In this document: one piece after another, positions 36,321 to 45,100 of the stretch
Layout of the letters: every line of letters begins with the position of its first letter
Position numbering within the stretch: the stretch's first letter is position 1
The notes under the pieces: generated by a model
What the model saw: only the letters and a program-made list of their open reading frames with translations
Databases searched by the model: none
What the model was told of the DNA's origin: nothing
Program-made: the position numbers and the translations under genes
Assembly: GCA_019802505.1 (NCBI GenBank)
Contig: JAFMOC010000194.1
Coordinates: 300,001-364,000 of the forward strand
From: Corydoras sp. C115
Taxonomy: Eukaryota; Chordata; Actinopteri; Siluriformes; Callichthyidae
Length of the DNA stretch: 64,000 bases
Direction: 5' to 3'

Positions 36321-39300
36321 TGTACATGCATTCCTCCGTATCTGAACGTGTGTGTCAGACAATAGCGGAGTCCATGGTTTTAATTAAGGCGAGGATCAGA
36401 CATTCCACGGTTGAGGAATTTCCGGAACGAGCAGATGAACCTGCAGCCGTTTTCACGTTGCTGGTTCCGCTGCTCCGTCAGTGAGGGTTCAGATAACAGA
36501 ACCTCTCCCGACCTCGCATCCGCACGCAGAACTTACTCTCCTCTGAAGTTACTGAGTTCTGCAAACGGATGTCTCTGTGAGGTCCATGAACTCTGTGGTA
36601 CCTCACACACTGAGGTGGATCCCCGTTACTGTAACTGCTTCAGGCTCTCAGCGAGGCTTTATCCATCGAGCATCAGTGAGGTCAGAAACCGATGTTGGTT
36701 GAGAGAGAGTTCTGCACTGTTCATGCAAAAGGTGTTGAATGGGGTTGGGGTCAGTGCTCTGTGTGAGCGGGTAATTAACCTTATAGTTAACCAGGGCATT
36801 TAACCCTGCATTCAACCTGACATTGAACCCTGCATTTAACCAGGGCATTTAACCAGGGTATTTAATTAGGGATTTTAACCAGGGTATTCAACCTGGTCTT
36901 TAACTCGGTCTTTAACCAGCATATTTAACCCTGTATTTAACCAGGGCACTCAACACGGTTTTTAACCTGGTCTTTAATCAGCGTATTTAATCCTGCATTT
37001 AACCCGGTCGTTAACCAGGGCATTTAACCAGCGCATTTAACCAGTGTATTTAATCCTGTATTTAACCAGGTCTTTAACTAGGGCATTTAACCAGGGCATT
37101 TAACCAGCGTATTTAATCCTGTATTCAACCAGGGCATTCAACCCGGTCTTTAACTCGGCATTCAACCAGGGCATTTAATCCAGTCTTTAACCAGGGCATT
37201 TAACCAGGGCATTTAATCCTGTATTTAACCAGGTCTTTAACTAGGGCATTTAACCAGGGCATTTAACCAGCGTATTTAATCCTGTATTCAACCAGGGCAT
37301 TCAACCCGGTCTTTAACTCGGCATTCAACCAGGGCATTTAATCCAGTCTTTAACCAGGGCATTTAATCCTGTATTTAACCCGGTCTTTAACTAGGGCATT
37401 TAACCAGGGCATTTAACCAGCATATTTAATCCTGTATTCAACCAGGGCATTCAACCAGGGCATTCAACTCGGTCTTTAACCAGGGATTTAAACAGTGTGT
37501 CCGGTCTGCAGGTTTTCTAAACCCACAGAGCGTCTCCGACTGTCCCGTCTGCCGCGGGTCCTATGAACATAACGGAACGTAAGAGAGGAGAACAAACAGC
37601 GGTGACCTCACAATGTACCAAAGAACAGCAGTCAGCATCTATAATTCCATCAAAACGCCAAGCGAGGAGCGGTCATGTGACCCAGTGATTAACCTGCCTG
37701 CAGAGTGTGTGTGTAACACATGAAATATGACACAGTAAAGATGTCGGAGAACACAATGGCTGATGAAAACAGGATGTTATGGTTACAGGCTGTAGGTCTT
37801 CCACATCAGGTTTGTTCCTTTAAAGGTCAGAGGTCACGGCTGAGGGGGTCGCTCTGGCGGTACAATAAACGGCGTACGGGGCGCGGAACCAATATCAGCT
37901 CGTTAGAGTTCCGCGGTGAACTTACCGCTTCACTCAAAAACCCAGGGAGCCAGGTTCGAATCCCGTTCTGGGTGGAGTTTGCATGTTCTCCCCTTGTCCA
38001 CATGGGTTCGCTCCGGGTTCTCCGGTTTCCTCCCACTGTCCAAAAACATGGATCAAGGTCAATTGAGTTCTCCAAATTGCCCCATACAGTGTATGTGTGA
38101 AGATTCTGAATTAATTATTTTTATAAATTGCAGCTTAGGGCAGCAGGTGGCGCTTTGCTCAGTGCACTTACCTTGGTGAAAAGGTATCTTGGGGTTAAAG
38201 CCCACACATGGAGGACATTGTGTTCTTTCTGTGGAGTTGGCATGTTCTCCCCGTGTCTGCAAAGGGTTTCATTCAGAAGCTTCGGTTTCTTCTTACGATC
38301 TAAAAACAAATGATGCGAGAATTAAAAACTCATTAAAGATTCAAGATTTTACTAAATGACCACCGGGGGCAAATGTGTTACCGCCTTGTGGTGGACCGGT
38401 TCCGCGTCCTGCGAGCACTGGGTTTGGTCCAGCACCCTTTCTTTGTGTGAACTGCAAACGGAAATGAAATGAAATTTGGATTATTATTAAATTTTTAATT
38501 ATTAAATTATATTTATATGATCGTACTGTCATGACGTCTGGTTGGGTCTCTCACCCTGACCCGGTTACAGTGGTTCAGTTCTGGTTTCCAGATGGTTCTT
38601 CTCAGAACGTGTCCAAATCCAGGGCGCTGGAGTTTATTTATCTGAGGGATGAGGGGGTCGCGGTGACGCAGCGGTCAGCGCTCATGCTCCTCTCTGAGAA
38701 CTTATAGGGAACGTTTCGGGCGCTGGGCAGATACACCCAGGAGAGGGCGCCAATCCATCACTGGATACACACTCACTTACACACACACACACACACACAC
38801 ACTATATGGGGCAATTTAGAGCACTCAGTTCACCTTAAATCCATGTTTTTGGACTGTGGGAGGAAACCGGAGAACCCGGAGGGAACCCACGAGTCATGGA
38901 AACTCCACCCAGATTGGGATTCGAACCGGGAATCCCTAGCGCTGAGAGGAGAACATGCTAAACCACTAAGCCACCGTGTCCGTGTCCGGTTAATGTTTTT
39001 ATTTATTTCAAATTTTATTTTTAATATTAGGATTTAAATATTGGGCAGCATGGTGGCTTAGTGGTTGGCATGTTCTCCTCACAGCGCTAGGGTTTCCCAG
39101 TTGGAATCCCAGTCTGGGTGGAGGTTGCATGTCCTCCCCGTGTCCGTGTGGGTTTCCTCCGGGTTCTCCGGTTTCCTCCCACAGTCCTAAAACATGAATC
39201 AAGGTTAATTGAGTTCTCCAAATTGCCTCATATAGAGTGTGTGTGTGTGTGAGTGTGTGTCCAGTGATGGATTGCCCCCTGTCCTGGGTGTATCTGCCCA

Positions 39301-40061
39301 GCGCCCGAAATGTTCTCCCCTGGATGGGCATAGAGAACACCCCCACCCCCCCACACACGACCCTAATAGAGGATAAAGCAGAAGATAATGGATGAATGGA
39401 TTTAAATATTAACTTTTGATTTGTTATCATCTTTCCTACCCAGAGGTTGATTATGTAATTAATTAATTATTTTAATGTATTAATTTAACTCTCGGTTACC
39501 TCCGTATTTAAAATACCTGCCGTTTTTTCTTTTTCAGTCTCGTTTAACGCGGACCTCCGTCCTCCAGAAAGCGTCTTCAAGTTCGTCTTCTGGCTCGGCT
39601 ACTTCAACAGCTGCGTGAACCCCGTCATCTACCCGTGCTACAGCCGCGAGTTCCGGCAGGCGTTCGCCCGCATCCTGCGCTGCAGGTGGCGCCGGGCCTC
39701 GTGGAAGACCATCCGCTCCAGCAGCGCCTCCTCCTGCCCGTCCAGGAAAGACTCCAGAGATTCCATGGAGAACTTCAGCAGCTACATGTACGGCAGTCAG
39801 AGGTCGCTGTCCATCTCCAGCCCCTGTCCCAGTCCTGGCTTTCACTACAAGGGTCCGAGCGCCTTCCCAGAACCGGGACACCACCATGCCGGCAGCAGAA
39901 AGAGCTCCATTTTCGCGGAGAACTTTACGGATCGGACTCTGCCGCCGGTGAGGGAGGACGTGACGCAGGATGCCGGCCTGAGCGTTGCGACGGACTCCGG
40001 GTCACCAGGTCAGGGCATCAGCGACGACACAGAGACCAATCGGGAGGGACCTGCGTCCTGA
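32171..40061 (+). CDS. adra1b: Alpha-1 adrenergic receptor, adra1b-like (two coding exons)
   Basis: Class A GPCR for adrenaline and noradrenaline at the plasma membrane; the family couples to Gq and calcium release. Exons 32,171-33,032 and 39,538-40,061 (donor GTACGT, acceptor TTTTTCAG, phase 1) give 461 aa. Seen: N-glycosylation sites N5 and N13, GN in TM1 (N42), D70 in TM2, C97 paired with C174, the amine-binding D104 in LDVLCCTAS, DRY 121-123, TM5 serines 186, 187 and 190, CWLPFF 277-282 in TM6, NPVIY 315-319, and C336 as probable palmitoylation site. The intron lies after TM6 at the place known for alpha-1 receptors. The cytoplasmic tail (PSRKDS, GSQRSL, PSPGF) resembles subtype 1B, while a few loop residues recall 1A or 1D, so the family is secure and the subtype less so. 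Exon 1 is very GC-rich against its flanks. AATAAA at 40,201 ends a short 3' UTR. Confidence 0.88.
33045..33424 (-). mobile_element. SINE copy at the start of adra1b intron 1
   Basis: Begins only about 13 bp after the splice donor with a CCATCCATC tail. It contains a (TG)n/(G)n expansion at 33,110-33,140 and a diverged 5' end. Confidence 0.75.
33483..33834 (-). mobile_element. SINE copy with intact target-site duplication
   Basis: Full-length, AATG-tailed, flanked by the perfect 12-bp repeat CATATAAAAACC at 33,471-33,482 and 33,835-33,846. It inserted exactly at the inner edge of the right duplication arm. Confidence 0.9.
33919..34164 (-). mobile_element. SINE copy inside right arm
   Basis: Counterpart of the SINE at 30,884. 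It is truncated at GAGAACGTTTCGGGTGC and lacks the GTGTCCTGTCCTGG block. Confidence 0.78.
34195..34432 (-). repeat. Dispersed repeat family B in right arm
   Basis: Reads on the minus strand from the family C box to the TATAAATAAATTACTCGAA end, matching the copy at 30,640-30,850. Confidence 0.6.
34433..34580 (-). repeat. Dispersed repeat family C extension
   Basis: On the minus strand it has a GGGAAGGCCCTTTGGTGGCA box, then AAACATCAGTGCCCCACGC. The GGGGAAGGCCCT part recurs near 50,595. Confidence 0.4.
35131..35914 (+). mobile_element. SINE copy split by a hAT-like MITE
   Basis: The 5' part (35,131-35,347) and 3' part (35,787-35,914) form one SINE when the MITE between them is removed. The join falls in the GTGTCCAGTGATAGATTGG block. 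Confidence 0.82.
35348..35786. mobile_element. Non-autonomous hAT-like element nested in a SINE
   Basis: Ends are TAGGGGAGAGCTGCAA and, reverse-complemented, TAGGGGTGTCTTCAAC. Subterminal TCGACTA/GATTCGA motifs are repeated inversely. An 8-bp duplication GTGTCCAG / GTGTCTAG flanks it, as is usual for hAT. It has no transposase frame. It carries a minus-strand CTCF-like core CCACAAGATGGCGC at 35,693-35,680 (13 of 14 positions). Confidence 0.75.
35931..36140 (+). mobile_element. SINE copy, truncated
   Basis: Begins ATGGCTTAGTGGTTGGCATG, keeps the core up to CATATAGAGTGTGTG, then jumps to CCCGAAACGTTCC and a C-run. The tail is missing. Confidence 0.72.
36640..36760 (-). repeat. Dispersed repeat family C copy
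   Basis: The minus strand shows CCAACATCGGTTTCTGACCT and ATTCAACACCTTTTGCATGA, in the same order as other family C copies. Confidence 0.45.
36778..37492. repeat. Minisatellite F, 12-14-bp TTTAACC units with higher-order repeat
   Basis: About 50 units of the type CATTTAACCAGGG, TATTTAATCCTG and TCTTTAACTAGGG. A block starting GTATTTAATCCTGTATTCAA recurs at 37,109, 37,272 and 37,422, a higher-order period of 150-163 bp. It is not telomeric (TTAGGG is absent). Confidence 0.9.
37950..38095 (+). mobile_element. SINE fragment, central part
   Basis: From the B box CAGGTTCGAATCCC to AAATTGCCCCATACAGTG. Both ends are missing. A second, very diverged fragment may lie at 38,228-38,300. Confidence 0.65.
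38140..38153 (+). promoter_or_regulatory. CTCF-like site in adra1b intron
   Basis: GCAGCAGGTGGCGC matches the CTCF core at 13 of 14 positions and lies outside the SINE fragments. Confidence 0.35.
38705..38983 (-). mobile_element. SINE copy lacking 3' end
   Basis: From GGGAACGTTTCGGGCGC to AAGCCACCGTGTCCG, with an (AC)n expansion at 38,778-38,801. Confidence 0.78.
39043..39397 (+). mobile_element. SINE copy with intact target-site duplication
   Basis: Full-length copy flanked by the perfect 13-bp repeat GGATTTAAATATT at 39,030-39,042 and 39,398-39,410, 140 bp upstream of adra1b exon 2. Confidence 0.9.
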
Positions 40062-40200
40062 GCCGAGGCCGCCGGGTCTAAAGGTACAGCGGAGGACAGG
40101 GAGCCTGTCTGCTACGCACAAGAACACTTGGTCTAAGTGCACTTCCCATGGATGTCCACTAGGTTACGTTTATAAAATGGACCATCCGTCAGGTTTGAAA

Positions 40201-40206
40201 AATAAA
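40201..40206 (+). terminator. adra1b: Polyadenylation signal of adra1b
   Basis: AATAAA 140 bp after the stop codon. A second AATAAA follows at about 40,230. It gives an unusually short 3' UTR, so further sites downstream are possible. Confidence 0.5.
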
Positions 40207-40471
40207 GTGCATAAATAACGCGCTACTTTAAATAAATATGACACGACGACTGGTTCCAATTGGACGAGGAGTCCGTGATGACATCACACCAAGGTACACT
40301 TGCTATTTTAAGGTGTCCAATAAATACGTAGGCGTCTCATGGAGTCCCATCGATGCAGAGGTTTAAGGTCGGGCATACAGCTGTGTGTGCGTTTGGGACA
40401 GTTTGAGGTCCAGCAGTTTGGGGATGTCCCGTTTTCTTTTCCAGTATTACACAAATTAAGTTCACCGCATA

Positions 40472-40818
40472 GGGCGGCACGGTGGCTTAGTGGTTAGCAT
40501 GTTCTCCTCTCAGCGCTAGGGATTCCCGGTTCGAATCCAATCAGGGTGGAGTTTCCATGTTCTCCTCGTGTCCACGTGGGTTTCCTTCAGGTTCTCCGGT
40601 TTCCTCCCACAGTCCAAAACCATGGATCAAGGTCAACTGAATCCCCCAAATTGCCCCATATAGAGTGTGTGTGTGTGTGTGTGTGTGCGTTCAGTGATAG
40701 ATTGGTGTCCTGTCCTGGGTGTCTGCCCAGCGCCCGAGGCGTACTCCCCTGGATGGCATGGGGACCCCCCCCCCCCCCCCCCAATTAGAGGATAAAGCAG
40801 AAGATAATGGATGGATGT
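40472..40818 (+). mobile_element. SINE copy
   Basis: Full-length, from GGGCGGCACGGTGG to GATAATGGATGGATG, with a 17-base C-run at 40,766-40,782. Confidence 0.83.
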
Positions 40819-40828
40819 TTTGATTGAG

Positions 40829-41157
40829 GGTGGCACGGTGGTTTAGTGGTTGGCATGTTCTCCTCTCCGCACTGGGGATCTCTGGTTCGAATCCTCACTC
40901 TGGGTGGAGTTTCCATGGGTTTCCTCCGGGTTCCTCCCACAGTCCAAAAACATGGATCAAGGTCAATTGAATGCTCCAAATTGCTCCATATAGAGTGTGT
41001 CTGTGTGAGTGAGTGTGTGTCCAATGATAGATTGGTGTCCTGTCCTGGGTGTATCTGCCCAGCGCCCGAGACATTCTCCCCTGGATGGGCATGGGGAACC
41101 CCCCCCCCCCTCCCACCGCGACCCTAATAGAGAATAAAGCTGAAGATAATGGATGGA
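40829..41157 (+). mobile_element. SINE copy
   Basis: Directly follows the previous copy (TTTTGATTGA between them). It has a small deletion in the CCCCGTGTC block and a GATAATGGATGG tail. Confidence 0.83.
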
Positions 41158-41317
41158 AGTTCGCCACATGAGTGTGTGGGTGCTGTACGGAACCAATTCC
41201 TCTAATCCAACCCAATGTCCTCAAATGTACTACGAGCCCATCCTAAAAACATGGAGAACCGGCTTAGAACACGAGCTAGAAGAAAAGAAAGACGTTCCAC
41301 AATAGGTCCTGTAAACT

Positions 41318-42132
41318 CGAAGCACTGTACACGTTTATTTACACTCGTTTCTCGTACAATGTTCAATCGATCGATCAATCAATCGATCGATCAACGTATC
41401 CTATGGTTCAGTTCAGTACAGAGGCCAAATACCAAAAATCAATCAAGCACATTCGTTGCAAGACGTCTCCTAAACGAAAGAAAAAACGGGGAAGGAAAAC
41501 TTACACAATAACAATCGATTGATCTTAAAACCAAGATGAAATAAATTAGACGTAGTGTCGTGGGGGGGGGGGGGGGGGGGGGGAGTACATAAAAAAAAAT
41601 ATATAAAACTTTTTAAAAAAAAACAACAAAAACCAGAAACGAACAACCAAACAAACGTTACACAACGACATTCATCTGTAAAAAATAAAATAAAAACGAA
41701 CTAGTGTCTAATGAACATCTGAAATTAATAATTAAATCAGATTTAATAAGAAAAGTGTAAAAAAAACGAACAAACAAAGAAATGAAGTTCTGCATTTACA
41801 TACTGTACAGCCACAACGGGTTCGAGTGTTCGATTGAGAAACGTCAGATCGGGTTCCGTTACATCATGTAGAAAGGTCCGAGCGCACAGGACAGGTTCTC
41901 CCTCAGTCGGGCTCTGGTATCCACTTCGGTTTGGGACGCGACGCCGGTTTTCTGCGGACAAGGAGGACGTTTGGATTAAAGCTCTATTGGAACGCGGTTC
42001 CCATCCGGAGCGTGGAACCTGGGTGGCATTCGATGGATTAAAGGATCGGCGTGCGGTACAAAGCTGTGACTGTTACCATGACGACTTTACACCACTCACT
42101 TTGGCTGAGGAGGAGGGACGTCCCGTTTCAGC
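41318..42132 (-). other. eif4e: eif4e 3' UTR (predicted)
   Basis: Repeat-free stretch between stop and poly(A) signal. On the transcript strand it carries an uninterrupted 22-base C-run (41,583-41,562) and several T- and A-rich tracts. Confidence 0.5.
41334..41339 (-). terminator. eif4e: Polyadenylation signal of eif4e
   Basis: The minus strand reads AATAAA here, about 795 bases after the eif4e stop codon. An ATTAAA lies further upstream at about 41,740. Choice between them is inferred. Confidence 0.5.
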
Positions 42133-45100
42133 TCAGACCACGAACTTGTTCTTGGTGGTGGAACCGCTCTTGGTGGCCGTGTCTACGTGAGACTGGTACC
42201 CAATGATCACTTTGGACGGAACTCCTAACCGGTCCTTATACACTCGGCTGGCAAGGAGGACACACACAGAACAAGTCAACCAGTTTCATCTCATCGCTGT
42301 TCAACAGTACAGCACTGTAAACCTCATGTGTGTTTGTGTACTATCCCTTCACTTGTGCCCGACCCTCAGTAATTCACATCCAGAGTTTCATGGTGAAGGT
42401 TCCATGAGTTAACAAACGATCCAATCAGAAGGCTCATTACTCTCTCCAGTCTATCCATTAGCACGTCTTTGGAATGTGGGAAGAAGCCGGAGAACCTAGA
42501 GCCAGGGCAGCCCACAGGAACCACGTGTGACACCCGCAGGACGTCCTATAAATAGCACTCAATTCTGCCCTCACCTCACTGTCTGTTCAATTCACATTAA
42601 AGTGACAGCTTGAAAATAAATTTGTTATTACATTTATTGAAGTATTTTAACTTTATTTTATAAATTTCGGACTAAACGGAAACAAAGTATGATCTTTATT
42701 GAGGCTCAGTTTCACCCTAAAACAATTAAGAGATTTTGTTTTTTTTTAAGTTAAATATTAGGTATAAAATTTAAGAATTGTATGTAGAGATAAAATAGGA
42801 ATTAAAATATATATATGTATGAAAAACGTAATGAAATAAAATATAGCAGCAAATAAGAATGTGCTGCCATATGCGAGGTTCTGCGAGGTACAGTTCTCTT
42901 ACCCTATGTGTACGATCGCGTCCTTGTTCTCGAAATCCGTCGTCCAAATCGCGATTTTGTCCCCCTTCGTCCGCACGTTAACGACGGCGCCGCACACATC
43001 GTCACTGTGGTCGTCGAAGGCCTCGCCCACCAGACACAGGAGCTGAAAAACACAGCACCACCATCATCAGACCTCGCCAACCACATGAACCGCCAATATC
43101 AAAGAACTTCGGACCGTCCACGCACCGTCTCGAGCCAGAAGCGGTCCAAGTCGGCTCGCCGTTGCTGTTTGGAGAGCGTGATGAGCCAGCGCCCCCCGCG
43201 CTTATTCCGCTCATCCTCCCACATGGGCTCGATACCATCCTGCATCCACCCATCCATCATACAGACAGACCATGTTTCACTCCCATGAGCACTTTGGTAT
43301 GTTCATGGCAGAGAGGTGAAGCACTCATACCTCGTGTGTCACTATTTCGATACGCCGAGTACCAGGATAGGATTAAGAATCTGGTTAAACAATCTGTTTT
43401 TTGTATTTTTTACAGTTTGTATGAATCCTTTAACAGAGTTCTCCAACAGTTCTACGAGAAGGGCTGCAACTAACGATTATTTTCATAATCGATTAATCAG
43501 TCTATTATTTTTTTGATTAATCAAAAAAAACTTTTTAAAAAATAAATAAATTCTAAATTACACAAATTTGAGTCACTATGTTACCCAATTCCCCTCTAAA
43601 TGCAACTAATCCCAGTCAGTCCTATAGAGGGCAGTGTCTTCACTCATTTTGTCAGAAAATTAAAACGTGAAACTTGATCATTAATTAGCACCATTGTGTA
43701 CAAGTTGTATGCGTTTATAAAGCACATTTAAACACTGATTAAGCTCATTAAATGAAAATATAAAGTAAGACATGTTCTCCATCACTGTCATCATCCAGTT
43801 AACAAACAAAAACAGCATGACACGTGCTCTGCCGCTCTCATAGTGTTACGTTACACCGTTACGTTGATTCACTTTAAAACTAAAGAAGCTCGGGATGTTG
43901 TAGTGATTTACTCGGGTGTTGAGCTTCATCCTCATCAGTGACTCCAACATGTTTAGTTTCATAGTTTCAGGTGGTGTATCATCACCATGGTGCTTCGTAC
44001 AGTAATACTCCGGTACGACATTGCGAGTAACTCGGAAGTGGCGCGACCCAAGGAATTGATAATGAAATTCGTTATCGACACTTTTGATAATCGATTTTAT
44101 CGATATGTTGTTGCAGCCCTATCTATGAGTGGTGGATTATGCTCAGCACTGCAGTAACACTAATGTGGTGGTGGTGGTGCTGGAATCAGAATCCCACCTT
44201 AAACAGTGAGTAATCACATCCCGACATCAGGTTGCTGGATAGCTGGATGTGGTTGTAGAGCCTGAGGAGAACAGAGGAATGTCAGTATAGACCTCTAAAC
44301 ATAAAGCTACAAGACTCTGAGTTTAACAGAACACTGTGCTGGTACTTACGCCCAAAAGTCTTCGACCGTGTCGAACTTGGATATGAGGCGCAGGTTGGCC
44401 TGCCAGGTTTTGCTTTTGTCATTCTTAAAAAACCACAGCGCCCACCTAAAACACAAACCCCTCAGAGTGACATCATGAATGATGGAGTTAACATCGGACT
44501 CAGGCGGTCGGATTAACCGGGGCTGACCGTGTGCTGGTACCAGTGGATCAGACACCGCAGTGCTGCTGGAGCTTAAACGCCTCAGTGTCTCTGCTGTGTG
44601 ACCAGATTAATATCTGTCTCTGTTTCTATAAGGGCTTAGTGCAGTGATTCTCAATTATTTTCTGTTAAGCCCCCCCCCTAGGAAGAAGAAAATATTTTGC
44701 GCCCCCCCCCCCACACACTCATGCACACTCACCTCACCCCCCACATGATTTATCCCCCCAAATGTATCAAAAATGGGATAAATTATTTTTACACACCCAC
44801 TGTAGTATTGTTAGTCTATAAATTAGTATTGTTAGTCTATAGTTGTCTATAAATTTGTTATAAGTACACCTCTTTTATAACAATGTATCCTTATTAACAA
44901 TAAAGAAAACAAAAAAAAAAAGAAATATAGATCAACTTAGAACTAAAATAATTTGATTTACTTTGTTTTTTAGTTTGTTTGGCATTTGATACTGAAAAAT
45001 GAAATTAAATAAAATCAATAAATAATAATAAATTCAAATTCATCAGCAACATTCATTCAGGAGCTCAATATATTAACTTTAACCTACAAAACTAAAACGA

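Larger units (their letters stand above)
33033..39537 (+). other. adra1b: adra1b intron 1 (6.5 kb)
   Basis: Filled with SINEs, the right arm of the inverted duplication, a hAT-like MITE and a TTTAACC-type minisatellite. Stretches without a recognised repeat are 34,600-35,090 (candidate conserved element with GGACTTAATTACTC at about 34,640), 36,150-36,630 ((TG)n at 36,289-36,319), 37,500-37,945 and 38,300-38,690. No further exon was recognised. Confidence 0.8.

Noticed and set aside
36778..37492. TTTAACC repeats as a possible interstitial telomere
   Set aside because: No TTAGGG/CCCTAA runs; unit length varies between 12 and 14 with different sequence.
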